Shown: positions 42,846 to 51,849, counted from the stretch's first letter. The stretch: 64,000 nucleotides of DNA from Nocardia concava NBRC 100430 (GCF_000308815.1 NZ_BAFX01000020.1:38284-102283), one strand, 5' to 3'. The notes: a model not told the origin generated them from the letters alone. Numbers and translations: made by a program.

Positions 42846-44831
42846 TCACCTCCACCGCTCGAGCGGTGTGGGGACCGCGGGGTGCGGTGGAATGTGGATC
42901 GGGGGAGCCGACGCGGTGGGAAGCTGCTGTGACGCCGTGGCACTGGACACAGGCCGAGCCGCAGCGCTCTGGTCGAGACGGCGCGGCTCCGCGGCGACCT
43001 TATCCAACAGCGCGATTGCCGGGTTCGCGTCTCCGGCGACGATCATGCGACCGGTCCGGTCGGTGTCGATCAAGATGAACGCGGTGGGCGGCAATCCCTG
43101 CAGGGTCGTCGGTTCCACCGTATACACGTAGGTCCGCTGCTGGGTCGTACCGGCAGTCGAGGAATCGGACGTGGACTCGGACACCGAGGTCGACCACGAT
43201 GTTGTACGCGATGTCGAGGTGGAGGTCGAGCGGGATACCGACGCCACGCCGTCGATGAAGCCGCCGGAGTGACCCCGGTGAAAACCGACGGAATCGCTGA
43301 CGCTCGTGGAATCGCCGCTGGTGTCGGAGGTTCCGTGGGTGAGCGTCTGGCCTGTTTGTTCGGTCAGCTGCGACAGTACGAACTGGTAGCCCTTACCGAT
43401 GTAGTCCGCGCCCGCTGCCGCCTCGTTCGCATTGCCCATCCGCATCAGGATCGTCGCGCTGTCGGAGCCGCCGAGCAGTTTCACCGCGTCGTCGCGCAGA
43501 TGCTCGAGCATCAGCACCAGCCGCACCCCGCATCGGCGCGCCTGCTTCGACAGGGTCTCGAGCGTGGTCAACCCGAGATGATCGGCACCGGCGACTACCA
43601 GCACATCACCCGCGGCGGCGCTTCCGGCCCTCAGCTCGTGCAGTACCCGCGCGACGACCATTCGGTCGAGAGCGTCCTTGCGGCGCGGATGCGGTGAGGC
43701 GGTGGTCAGCGTCGCCAGGCCGTCAGCGGGCCAAACCTGCATGGGATCGCCTGGCACGCCGTGGGTTTCGTCCTCTTTGAGTAGGCCGAGGATATTGCCG
43801 ACCAACTGCAGCTCATCCGTCGCCCGCGAGGAGACCGCCAGCTTCTCCGCGACCGTCTTCAGCGCGTGCGTCTCGGTCGCGGTGAGAATCGATTCCGTGG
43901 CGGGATCGTAGAGACTGCGTACGGCCCGCACGCCCGCGTCGAGACGCGTGAACGTCAACGGCGCACCGAGTCTGGTCGCGACAGTGGTGATCAACTCGGC
44001 GTCCACGCTGTGCAGATCCACGGCGTCGTCCCGCCCGCCGCGCCTTGAGGCCACCGCCTCCGCGATCAATTCGGCCACCTCCGTCGCCGTCAACCCGGCG
44101 AGCAATCCGATCCGACCGGTGTCCCGGGGCAGGTCGACCGCGGTCACCGGATGACCCTGCAGAGCTGTGAACCCAGCCAACTCGCGAGCGATCACGTGTT
44201 CGGTGAAGTCCAGGACCAGCATTCCGGCGCCGCCGGACAGCATCGAAGCGCCGGCGGTCGCCAACAGGGCCGCCCAGCCGTCCGGCGTCCCGCCGAAGAC
44301 GTCCACTCGCTGCGGCTTCGACTGTGGAAGCGCCGTCCGCCATTGCATGGCGGTGGAGACGCGGTGCCATTCACGACGATCGTGGTCGTCGATATGAGCC
44401 TTCCAATCCGCCTGTGCCCGATTGAATAGTGTGGCTTGCGTATCGTAGTAGCCTTGAAAATTGCTGCGCGCCTGGGCATAACGGTTGTTGTTCAGCAACA
44501 GGATGCTGCCGCCGATCGCCATCCCGGTCATCCCCACCACGAGTGCTCCGACCCCTGTGACCCCGGACAGCATGAGCGCGAGCACCAGCGCCCCGCCGGC
44601 CCAGACGCTGAACGTCACCCACGACCCGTTCGCCTTTTGTTTGAGGAAGGCAACCTGCGGCGGCAACGGTGGTTCTATCCACAAGGGCGGTTTCGTCGCG
44701 AACGGGCTCCGCACGGCCGGCGCGGGGGGTGTGTACTCGAAACCCCAACGCTCCCAAGGTACGAACAACCGCTCTGCCAGGCGAGAATCCTCAGAATTCT
44801 CGCCTCCGTCGAATGCGCGCAGGCGATCCAA
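42846..44831 (-). CDS. Two-helix membrane protein with a degenerate TraG/HerA-like ATPase fold and Ser/Thr-rich segment
   Basis: 661 residues from a TTG at 44831 with GGGGG upstream; the start is uncertain. Two membrane helices lie at about 70-114 (WAGGALVLALMLSGVTGVG.. MAIGGSILLL). The soluble part resembles a coupling-type ATPase: VFGGTPDGWAALL sits where GxTGSGKS should be, followed by GMLVLDFTE. Later come VLVVAGADHLGLTTLETLSK and GVRLVLMLEHLRDD. The P-loop Lys and Ser are missing, so ATP hydrolysis is unlikely. A 50-residue run of Ser/Thr (about 510-560) follows, and the C-terminus is Pro-rich. It is the first gene of the four-gene operon and probably anchors the active HerA-like ATPase at the membrane. 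Confidence 0.7.
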   Translation of the reverse strand: MDRLRAFDGGENSEDSRLAERLFVPWERWGFEYTPPAPAVRSPFATKPPLWIEPPLPPQVAFLKQKANGSWVTFSVWAGGALVLALMLSGVTGVGALVVGMTGMAIGGSILLLNNNRYAQARSNFQGYYDTQATLFNRAQADWKAHIDDHDRREWHRVSTAMQWRTALPQSKPQRVDVFGGTPDGWAALLATAGASMLSGGAGMLVLDFTEHVIARELAGFTALQGHPVTAVDLPRDTGRIGLLAGLTATEVAELIAEAVASRRGGRDDAVDLHSVDAELITTVATRLGAPLTFTRLDAGVRAVRSLYDPATESILTATETHALKTVAEKLAVSSRATDELQLVGNILGLLKEDETHGVPGDPMQVWPADGLATLTTASPHPRRKDALDRMVVARVLHELRAGSAAAGDVLVVAGADHLGLTTLETLSKQARRCGVRLVLMLEHLRDDAVKLLGGSDSATILMRMGNANEAAAGADYIGKGYQFVLSQLTEQTGQTLTHGTSDTSGDSTSVSDSVGFHRGHSGGFIDGVASVSRSTSTSTSRTTSWSTSVSESTSDSSTAGTTQQRTYVYTVEPTTLQGLPPTAFILIDTDRTGRMIVAGDANPAIALLDKVAAEPRRLDQSAAARPVSSATASQQLPTASAPPIHIPPHPAVPTPLERWR

Positions 44832-45151
44832 CGCAACCCCCGATATGCCACGCCCGGTCCTCCCGCCGCAGCTTGCCCGAGGGGATCCAGGACAACGTGG
44901 GTCGAGTCTATCGGTGATCCTGTGAACAAGACCAACATTTCGTCGGACATGGACGCGGGCGTCCGCGTGTTCCAGAACGGGCCCTCACTATGGAATCAAC
45001 TGCCACACACAATAATTCCCATTCGTCCCTGTTATCGCATTTGTGCGTGTCCGGTGCGCCAGGGCTCCGGCGAAGTCGTGAATTGAGGGGATGACCTGCA
45101 GACCCGGGGTGTGTCGTTGGCGCGGGCACGGCTCCGGCCGATGTCGCGTGA
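44832..45151. other. Intergenic stretch upstream of the ATPase/protease operon
   Basis: 320 nt between the TTG start of the membrane-protein gene and the stop of the cupin gene, both on the minus strand. It should hold the operon promoter; the 44990-45030 part is A/T-richer (ACACACAATAATTCCC). A short minus-strand frame from ATG 44950 runs into the membrane-protein gene in another frame; it might be an upstream peptide, but nothing supports it. I see no other feature. Confidence 0.5.
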
Positions 45152-45484
45152 TCAGTTGCCGTATTGGGTGGTCTCGGGGCGTTCGATGAGGAGGACGTGG
45201 GCGGGTTCGTCGGCTATCGGGCGGTGGCGGACACCTTTGGGGACGGTGAAAAGTTCTCCGGCGGACAGGGTTACCGGGGGCTGATCTTCCAGTTCCAGGC
45301 GGAAGGTGCCATCCCAGCAGAGGAAGAGTTCGTCTTCGTCGTGGTGGTGCCAGGGGAATTCGCCGTGGATTTGGGCTACGCGGAGGACGGAATCGTTGAC
45401 GCGGGCCAGTTCTCGCTGTTGGAAGGGGCCGGGGAGGGTGGCGATGGTGGCGGGGATGGAGACGGCGGTGGTTGTTTCGGTCAT
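45152..45484 (-). CDS. Small cupin-domain protein
   Basis: 110 residues from ATG 45484. It holds one cupin barrel: motif 1 is PWHHHDEDELFLCWDGTFRL with the metal-binding His cluster and Glu, motif 2 is LSAGELFTVPKGVRHRPIA. Such single-cupin proteins bind a metal and act as small isomerases, dioxygenases or sensors; the substrate is not visible. It is divergent from the MocR-type regulator with only 63 nt between, so the regulator may well control it. Confidence 0.8.
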   Translation of the reverse strand: MTETTTAVSIPATIATLPGPFQQRELARVNDSVLRVAQIHGEFPWHHHDEDELFLCWDGTFRLELEDQPPVTLSAGELFTVPKGVRHRPIADEPAHVLLIERPETTQYGN

Positions 45485-45547
45485 GGGTTAATCGTCGGCA
45501 GGCGGGGGTGGTGAGGGGAGGGCCAATCGGGGAGGATTGGTTCTGAT

Positions 45548-46972
45548 ATGGATCCAATTGAGGTGACGGAGCGGCTCGGGCGGTGGTCCTCGGGGCGGGG
45601 GCCGTTGTATGTGCTGTTGGCGGGGCGGCTGCGGCAGTTGATCGATGAGGGGGAGCTCGCGGCGGGGGTGGTGCTGCCGCCGGATCGGGTGTTCGCGAAA
45701 CAGCTTGCGGTGGGGCGGAATACAGTGATCGCGGCGTATGACCTGCTGGCGTCGGAGGGGCGGATCGAGCGGCGGCAGGGGAGCGGTACCCGGGTCTGCG
45801 GGAGTGTGGTCGAGACCGCGAGCGACACCACCAGTGCGCCCATGTTCTTGAATCTGCTGGAGCCGCGGCCGGATCTGATCACGCTGGCCTGCGCGGCTCC
45901 GGAAGCGCCGCCGCGGGTCGTGATCGAGGCGTATGCCGACATGGTTCCCGCGCTGGCTGCCATGACGGCCGAGATCGGGTATCACCCTGCGGGTTATCCG
46001 CCGTTGCGGGCGGCCGTTGCGGAGCGGTATACCCGGCTCGGCGCGCCTACCGGGCCCGAACGGATTCTGATCACCAATGGGGGTCAGCAGGCGTTGTCGT
46101 TGCTGGCGCGTGCGTTCGTGCGGCCGGGGGACCGGGTGCTGGTCGAAACGCCTACGTATCCGGGCGCATTGGAGGCGTTTCACGAGGAGTCGGCGGTGTT
46201 GACCACGCTGCCGATCGGATTCGCGGGGTTCGAGGCGGCGGTGCGGGCCCGGCGGCCGGTTCTGGCCTACACGACTCCGACATTCCAGAACCCCACCGGT
46301 GCGGTGCTTTCCGGATTGCAGCGCCGCAGGATCGCGGAAGTGGCGGCGGTGCAGGGCATTCCGCTCGTTGCCGACGAGATCACGGCCGATCTGAGGTTTC
46401 CCGACGTCTCGGTGCCGCCGCCCCTGGCCGCCGACGCTGACGACATCATTTCCATCGGCTCACTGAGCAAGAACATCTGGGGCGGACTGCGAGTCGGCTG
46501 GGTTCGAGCCCCCGAGCCGGTGATCGCCCGCCTCACCCGCCTGCGCGCCGTCCACGACCTGGGTGGCAACCTGCCCGCCCAACTGGCCGCGACCACGCTT
46601 GTGCCCTGCATCGAATCCACGAGCACCCAACGCGCCGAACGACTTCGAGCTGGCCATGACCTATTGCGCGCGAAACTCGCTGCCGCCCTGCCGGAGTGGG
46701 AGGTGCCGCCGGTCACCGGCGGCCAAACGCTTTGGGTGCGACTGCCATACGGTGACGGCATCTCCTTCGCTCAGACCGCCCTCCGCCACGGTATCGCCAT
46801 CCTCGCGGGCAATGGCCTCGATCCCACCGGCGGCAGCGAGGACCGCATCCGCCTGCACTTCCGGCATCCGGACGCGGTGCTGGAGGCGGCGGCCGAGCGG
46901 CTCGCGTCCGCGTGGCGGGCCTATCACCCGCCCGCGCGCCGCCTCACCGTGCCGCCGCCGCTCGCGATCTAG
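45548..46972 (+). CDS. MocR/PdxR-type GntR regulator with aminotransferase-like domain
   Basis: 474 residues from ATG 45548. The N-terminal winged helix (about 15-85) has LRQLIDEGELAAGVVLPPDR and LAVGRNTVIAAYDLLASEGRI, followed by RRQGSGTRV, as in GntR family proteins. The rest is a fold-type I aminotransferase: TNGGQQALSLLARAFVRPGD, TPTFQNPTGAVLS, and SIGSLSKNIWGGLRVGW with the PLP lysine at 308. MocR regulators bind PLP and commonly control vitamin B6, amino-acid or transport genes next to them. The divergent cupin gene is the likely target. Confidence 0.87.
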   Translation: MDPIEVTERLGRWSSGRGPLYVLLAGRLRQLIDEGELAAGVVLPPDRVFAKQLAVGRNTVIAAYDLLASEGRIERRQGSGTRVCGSVVETASDTTSAPMFLNLLEPRPDLITLACAAPEAPPRVVIEAYADMVPALAAMTAEIGYHPAGYPPLRAAVAERYTRLGAPTGPERILITNGGQQALSLLARAFVRPGDRVLVETPTYPGALEAFHEESAVLTTLPIGFAGFEAAVRARRPVLAYTTPTFQNPTGAVLSGLQRRRIAEVAAVQGIPLVADEITADLRFPDVSVPPPLAADADDIISIGSLSKNIWGGLRVGWVRAPEPVIARLTRLRAVHDLGGNLPAQLAATTLVPCIESTSTQRAERLRAGHDLLRAKLAAALPEWEVPPVTGGQTLWVRLPYGDGISFAQTALRHGIAILAGNGLDPTGGSEDRIRLHFRHPDAVLEAAAERLASAWRAYHPPARRLTVPPPLAI

Positions 46973-46973
46973 C

Positions 46974-49028
46974 TCAGAACGTGACGCGCTGATCCTCGGC
47001 CAGGAACAGCTTGTCGCCGTCCTTCACGCCGAAGGTCGCGTAGAACTCGGCCTGGTTTCGCACCGTTTGGTTGGCGCGGAATTCGTCGGGGGAGTGGCTG
47101 TCGTTGGCGATCAGGTTCTCGGTGTATTGGGGGGTTTGCTTGGAACGCCAGTTGCGGCCCCAGGATTCGAGCATGTCCTTGTAGGAGGGGTTTTCGACGC
47201 CGGCGCGCTTCTGGCTGATGCGGTAGGCGGCGAAGGCCATCTGTAGGCCGCGGTTGTCGGCGACGTTCTCGCTGAGGGTGAGGGTGCCGTCTACGTGGTG
47301 CGCCGGGTCCAGTCCTGCCGGGACCAGGCCCTCGTACTGGGCGGCGAGCTTCTTGGTGCGGTCGTCGAACTTGGCGCGATCCTCGGGGGTCCACCAGTCC
47401 TTCAGGTTGCCGTCTGCATCGTATTTGGAGCCCTGATCGTCGAAGCCGTGCCCGATCTCGTGCCCGATGACCGCGCCGCCCGCACCGTAGTTGACGGCCG
47501 GCTCGGCATTGGTATCGAAGAACGGCGGCTGCAAAAACGCCGCGGGGAAGACGATTTCGTTGTTGACCGGCGTGTAGTAGGCGTTCACCGTCTGCGGCGT
47601 CATGCCCCACTCGGTCTTGTCGACCGGCTTGTCCAGCTTGTCGAACATCTTCTTCGCGCCGAAGATGTTTGCGGCACGCAGGGATTGGACGAGCTGGCCG
47701 CGGGTGATCTTCAGCCCGCTGTAGTCCTCCCACTTGTCCGGGTAGCCGATCTTCACGCCCATCTTGCCGAGCTTCACCAGCGCGGCATCGCGGGTGGGCT
47801 GCGACATCCAGGTCGAGTTGGTGAAGTTGTCCTTGTAGGCCGCGATGAAGTCGGCGACCATGTCCAGCGCCCGCTGCTTGGCCTCCGGCGGGAAATGCTT
47901 TGCCACGTACAGCTTTCCGAGCTGCTCGCCGACCGTGTCGTCGACCGTGGAGATGGCGGACTTCCACCGCTCCGGCCGCTGCGTCAGCCCGCTCATCACG
48001 GTGCCGAAGAATTCGAAGTTGGCGTCGGAGATGGCCTTGGGCAGGAAGCGCGCGTACTCCCGCAGGACCGACAGCTTCAAATAGTCCCGCCACACCGCGA
48101 TATCCACGTCGTGCCACAGCTGCGCGGCCGCGGTGATGTACGACGGCTCGGCCACGATCAGCGTCCCGAACAGGCTCTTGGGCCGATCGGTATTACCGGA
48201 AAGCCAAGGATCCCAATCGAATTGCGGACCCAGCGCCACCATGTCGTTCCACGACATCTTGTTGTAGGTGGCCTCGGTGTTGTGCAGCTTGATCTTGTCC
48301 CAGAAGCCGGCGGCGATCTTCGTCTCCAGATCCAGCACCCGCCCCGCCATGGCGACCGGATCGGCGAAACCCGCACCGGTGGCGATCTTCTCCAGGAAGG
48401 TCTTGTATCCGGCCAGCTTGTCGGCGTATTCGGGCTTGCGGTAGTACTGCTCGCTCAGCCCGATGCCGGACTGGCCGACCGAGGCGATGTGCGCGCTGGA
48501 GTTCTTGCGATCCACCGAGACCCCGAGCCCGATCAGCCCGCCGATCGGCAACTGGGCCATCACCTTGGCCAATTCCGGCTTGCCCGCGGCCTTGTCGATA
48601 TCGGCGAACATCTCGTTCAGCGGCGTGATGCCCAGCTTCTCGATGGTGTCCAGGTCCAGCCGTGCGTCGTAGAGATCGCGGATCTGCTGTTCGGCGGTGC
48701 CGTCCTTGGGATCCTTGATGCCCTCGATGATCTCCTTGAGCTGCTGCAGCACCCGGTCGCCGACCTCGTCGAAGGTCCCGAACGACACCTTGTCCGCGGG
48801 CAGCGAATAGTCCTGCAGCCATTTGCCGTTGACGTACCGGTAGAGGTCGTCCTGCGGGCGCACCGCCGCATCGGAGCCGGACATGTCCGGCCCGGTGAGC
48901 TGGGTCGAGGCGACCGTGTTCTTCGAGTCGTGCCCGCACGCCGCCAGCGTGGCGACGGCCGGCGCGAGGCCCAGCGCGATCAGAAAACGGCGACGGTCCA
49001 GACCGGCCGGACGATCCGACGAACTCAC
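46974..49028 (-). CDS. M13-family (neprilysin-like) zinc metallopeptidase, Tat lipoprotein, copy 1
   Basis: 684 residues; GTG at 49028 is preferred because GAGAGG lies 8 nt upstream. The N-terminus has a twin-arginine-like LDRRRFLIALGLAP with lipobox TLAAC, so a folded lipoprotein exported by Tat. The family N-terminal PQDDLYRYVNGKWL is present. The zinc site is VIGHEIGHGFDDQG (HExxH near residue 523) with the third ligand in LSENVADNRG. The last residues end in LFLAEDQRVTF. M13 enzymes cut peptides up to about 40 residues at the cell surface; the mycobacterial homologue Zmp1 is of this family. A paralogue lies 90 nt upstream on the same strand. Confidence 0.88.
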   Translation of the reverse strand: MSSSDRPAGLDRRRFLIALGLAPAVATLAACGHDSKNTVASTQLTGPDMSGSDAAVRPQDDLYRYVNGKWLQDYSLPADKVSFGTFDEVGDRVLQQLKEIIEGIKDPKDGTAEQQIRDLYDARLDLDTIEKLGITPLNEMFADIDKAAGKPELAKVMAQLPIGGLIGLGVSVDRKNSSAHIASVGQSGIGLSEQYYRKPEYADKLAGYKTFLEKIATGAGFADPVAMAGRVLDLETKIAAGFWDKIKLHNTEATYNKMSWNDMVALGPQFDWDPWLSGNTDRPKSLFGTLIVAEPSYITAAAQLWHDVDIAVWRDYLKLSVLREYARFLPKAISDANFEFFGTVMSGLTQRPERWKSAISTVDDTVGEQLGKLYVAKHFPPEAKQRALDMVADFIAAYKDNFTNSTWMSQPTRDAALVKLGKMGVKIGYPDKWEDYSGLKITRGQLVQSLRAANIFGAKKMFDKLDKPVDKTEWGMTPQTVNAYYTPVNNEIVFPAAFLQPPFFDTNAEPAVNYGAGGAVIGHEIGHGFDDQGSKYDADGNLKDWWTPEDRAKFDDRTKKLAAQYEGLVPAGLDPAHHVDGTLTLSENVADNRGLQMAFAAYRISQKRAGVENPSYKDMLESWGRNWRSKQTPQYTENLIANDSHSPDEFRANQTVRNQAEFYATFGVKDGDKLFLAEDQRVTF

Positions 49029-49117
49029 AGGCACTACCTCTCCCCGAAGCTGCGATACCGACGCGAGGCTACCGGGGATGGCAGCCTCGCGCGGGATGTC
49101 GCGATCCTCGAGGGGCT

Positions 49118-51166
49118 TCAGAGGGTGACGCGCTGGTCCGGCGGCAGGTACTCCTTGTCGCCTTCCTTCACGTCATAGGTGGCGTAGAACTCGCCGAGGT
49201 TCTTCACCACCTGGTCGCACCGGAATTCCGCGGGCGAATGCGGATCGTTGGCGAGCTGGTTCTCCAGCGCCTCGTTCGTCATCTTGGTCCGCCAGGTGCG
49301 GCCCCAGGATTCGAACATCGGCTTGTAATCGGGAGTGTCCCGCCCATTGCGCTTCTCGACCATGCGATAGGCGGCCAGCGAAATCTCCAGCCCGCGCAGA
49401 TCTGCCAGATTCTCACCCACGGTGAGTTCGCCGTTCACATGCTGATCGGCCGGCAGCCCCTCCGGCACCAGCGCGTTGTACTGGTCGATGAGCTGCTGCG
49501 TCTTGGCCTGGAACGCCGCCTTGTCCTCGGGCGTCCACCAGTCCTTCAGGTTCCCGTCCCCGTCGTACTTGGAACCCTGATCGTCGAATCCGTGCCCGAT
49601 CTCGTGCCCGATGACCGCGCCGCCCGCGCCGTAGTTCACGGCGGGCTCGGCGTCGGGATCGAAGAACGGCGGCTGCAGGAACGCCGCGGGGAACACGATC
49701 TCGTTGCCGCTGGGGTTGTAGTAGGCGTTCACGGTCTGAGGTGGCATGCCCCATTCGGATTTGTCCACAGGCGTCCCCAGCCGGTCGAACATCCGCTTCG
49801 CCTCGAAAGTGTCGGAGGCGCGCAGGGATTCGATCAGCTTGCCGCGGATGACGGTGAGCTTGGAGTAGTCCTCCCACTTGTTCGGATAGCCGATCTTGGC
49901 GTCGATCTTCTCCAGCTTGGCGATGGCCGCCTCACGCGTGGGCGGCGACATCCATGTCGAATTCTTGAAGTTCTCCCGGTACGCGGCACGCAGATCATCC
50001 ACCATCTCCAGCGCCCGCTTCTTGGCCTCGGGCGGGAAGTGCTTGTCCACGTACAGCTTTCCGAGCGCCTCGCCGACGGTGCCGTTCACCGTGGACACGG
50101 CGGCCTTCCACAGCTCCGGCCGCTCCTTGAGCCCCGACATCTCCTTGCCGAAGAAGTCGAAGTTGGGATCGGCGATGGCCTTGGGCAGATACGTCGCGAA
50201 GGCGCGCACCAGACCCAGCTTCAAATACTCACGCCAGGCAGCGATATCGACCTCCGCCCACAGCTGCGCGGCGCCGGTGACGAACGACGGCTCGCCCACG
50301 TCGATCTTGTCGAAGAGGTTCTTGGGTCGGTCGGTGGTGCCGGAAAGCCAAGGATCCCAATCGAATTGCGGGCCCAGCGCGGTCAGCTCCGCCCACGTCT
50401 TCAGGTTGTAGGTGGCGTCGGTGTCGCGCAGTTTGACGTTGTCCCAATGGAATCCGGCGATGCGCGTCTCGAGGTCGACGACCCGGTTCGCCAGCGCGGT
50501 CGGATCCGGGAACCCGGCCCCGGCCGCGATGCGCTGCATGTAGGTCCGGTACTTGGCCAGCTTGTCGGCGTATTTGGGGTCGCTGTAGTACTGCTGGTCC
50601 AGCCCGAGCCCGGCCTGTCCGATCGAGGGCAGGTAGGCATTGGAGTCCTTGGGATCGGGACCCACCCCGATGCCGATCAGACCCACGCCCGGCAGCCCGC
50701 CCATCACCTTCGCGAGATCGGGCTTGGCGGCGGCCTTGTCGATCTGATCGAAGAGATCCTGCAGCGGCGTCATGCCGAGCTTCTCGATCTCTTCCTTGTC
50801 CATCCGCCCGTCGTAGATATCGCGGATCTTCTGCTCGTTCGACCCGGCCTTGGGGTTGTGGATCCCCTCGATGATCTCCTTGAGCTGCTGCTCCACCCGC
50901 TCCTGCACCTCGTCGAAGGTGCCGAAGGACACCTTGTCCGGCGGCAGCTGATACTCCTTCAGCCACTTCCCGTTGACGAACCGGTACAGATCGTCCTGCG
51001 GCCGGATCGCCGGATCCGACCCGGACATGTCCGGACCGATCAGCGTCTTGGAGGCATTGGCCGTATCGGACTTCGTGGAACAGGCGGGCAGCACGGCCAC
51101 GGCGGGCACCAGGCCCAGAGCGATCAGGAACTTGCGGCGATCGAGAGCAAGGCGCTCGGACGTCAA
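49118..51166 (-). CDS. M13-family zinc metallopeptidase, Tat lipoprotein, copy 2
   Basis: 682 residues from a TTG start with GAGGAG 7 nt upstream. Signal: LDRRKFLIALGLVPAVAVLPAC, twin-arginine-like motif plus lipobox. Zinc site VIGHEIGHGFDDQG near residue 521 with GENLADLRG downstream. It is clearly a tandem duplicate of the next gene downstream; the proteins align along the whole length, and a block around SFGTFDEV is nearly identical. At DNA level the stretch at 50343-50374 is identical to 48198-48229, which may mark recent gene conversion. It is divergent from rplN and shares the 51167-51480 promoter region with the ribosomal operon. Confidence 0.88.
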   Translation of the reverse strand: MTSERLALDRRKFLIALGLVPAVAVLPACSTKSDTANASKTLIGPDMSGSDPAIRPQDDLYRFVNGKWLKEYQLPPDKVSFGTFDEVQERVEQQLKEIIEGIHNPKAGSNEQKIRDIYDGRMDKEEIEKLGMTPLQDLFDQIDKAAAKPDLAKVMGGLPGVGLIGIGVGPDPKDSNAYLPSIGQAGLGLDQQYYSDPKYADKLAKYRTYMQRIAAGAGFPDPTALANRVVDLETRIAGFHWDNVKLRDTDATYNLKTWAELTALGPQFDWDPWLSGTTDRPKNLFDKIDVGEPSFVTGAAQLWAEVDIAAWREYLKLGLVRAFATYLPKAIADPNFDFFGKEMSGLKERPELWKAAVSTVNGTVGEALGKLYVDKHFPPEAKKRALEMVDDLRAAYRENFKNSTWMSPPTREAAIAKLEKIDAKIGYPNKWEDYSKLTVIRGKLIESLRASDTFEAKRMFDRLGTPVDKSEWGMPPQTVNAYYNPSGNEIVFPAAFLQPPFFDPDAEPAVNYGAGGAVIGHEIGHGFDDQGSKYDGDGNLKDWWTPEDKAAFQAKTQQLIDQYNALVPEGLPADQHVNGELTVGENLADLRGLEISLAAYRMVEKRNGRDTPDYKPMFESWGRTWRTKMTNEALENQLANDPHSPAEFRCDQVVKNLGEFYATYDVKEGDKEYLPPDQRVTL

Positions 51167-51282
51167 CGCGGATCTCCTCTACCGGATAATCGGATAGCTC
51201 GGACGTTGCTCGCGCCGACGCTAGCGGCTGTGGCTGAGGAACGCCTGAATCCGCGCCCGCCGTTTATCCGCATCCCCCCGAT

Positions 51283-51342
51283 TTGGGTCCGACCAGGGCG
51301 TTAGCTAGTATGGACCGGTTGCCTGCGGGAGCTATGCCCGCA
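51283..51342 (+). promoter_or_regulatory. Promoter and leader hairpin of the first spc half (rplN)
   Basis: -35 TTGGGT (51283-51288), 17-nt spacer, -10 TAGTAT (51306-51311). Directly after it, GACCGGTTGC (51313-51322) and a TGCGGG/CCCGCA hairpin (51324-51342). The same elements with identical spacing occur upstream of rpsH at 60224-60282. The leader up to the GTG start of rplN is about 160 nt; the rest of 51167-51480 holds the divergent peptidase start and nothing else recognised. Confidence 0.68.
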
Positions 51343-51480
51343 CTTCGGCCGCGAACCCACAGTGGTTGATCTCCAGCTTGGTGTGAAACCGCTGGCAGGC
51401 GTGCGTTTGAAGGGCAACTGACCATGCCCGTCGGGTCGGCAATCCGGCGTGCATTTCGTCCAGGTCTAGGAGGAGCTGAA

Positions 51481-51849
51481 GTGATTCAGCAGGAGTCGCG
51501 ACTGCGCGTCGCCGACAACACGGGTGCGAAGGAAATCCTCTGCATCCGCGTTCTCGGTGGTTCGTCGCGTCGCTATGCCGGCATCGGCGACATCATCGTC
51601 GCCACTGTCAAGGACGCCATCCCCGGTGGCAACGTCAAGAAGGGCGAGGTCGTCAAGGCCGTCGTCGTGCGCACCGTCAAGGAGCGTCGTCGCCCGGATG
51701 GCTCGTACATCAAGTTCGACGAGAACGCCGCGGTGCTGATCAAGGCGGACAACGATCCGCGTGGCACCCGCATCTTCGGCCCGGTCGGCCGTGAGCTGCG
51801 TGAGAAGCGTTTCATGAAGATCGTCTCGCTCGCCCCGGAGGTGCTCTAA
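51481..51849 (+). CDS. rplN: 50S ribosomal protein L14
   Basis: 122 residues from GTG 51481 with TAGGAGGAG 6-8 nt upstream; the longer frame from 51424 is leader. [19 protein letters not shown], the [22 protein letters not shown] loop (here [12 protein letters not shown]) and [15 protein letters not shown] are universal L14 features. L14 binds 23S rRNA near the subunit interface and contacts L19 and bridge B5/B8. It is the first gene of the spc operon; rpsQ is not directly upstream, as the divergent peptidases lie there. Two nt separate it from rplX. Confidence 0.98.
   Translation: MIQQESRLRVADNTGAKEILCIRVLGGSSRRYAGIGDIIVATVKDAIPGGNVKKGEVVKAVVVRTVKERRRPDGSYIKFDENAAVLIKADNDPRGTRIFGPVGRELREKRFMKIVSLAPEVL

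Noticed and set aside
43140..43330. Low-complexity repeats that might look like a repeat array
   Set aside because: They are codons of the Ser/Thr-rich segment of the membrane protein, not regularly spaced repeats; no CRISPR array was seen anywhere in the window.
44675..44950. Minus-strand frame from ATG 44950 running into the membrane-protein gene, as an alternative N-terminus
   Set aside because: It is in a different frame, would need a frameshift to join, and has weak coding bias; kept only as a note on start uncertainty.
47295..49178. 627-codon plus-strand open frame across the first M13 peptidase
   Set aside because: Antisense shadow; the minus strand carries the full peptidase with signal and zinc site. 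The 49238-51304 frame is rejected for the same reason.
51424..51480. Upstream extension of rplN from an ATG at 51424
   Set aside because: The GTG at 51481 has the strong TAGGAGGAG site and gives the universal L14 N-terminus; the extension is leader sequence.
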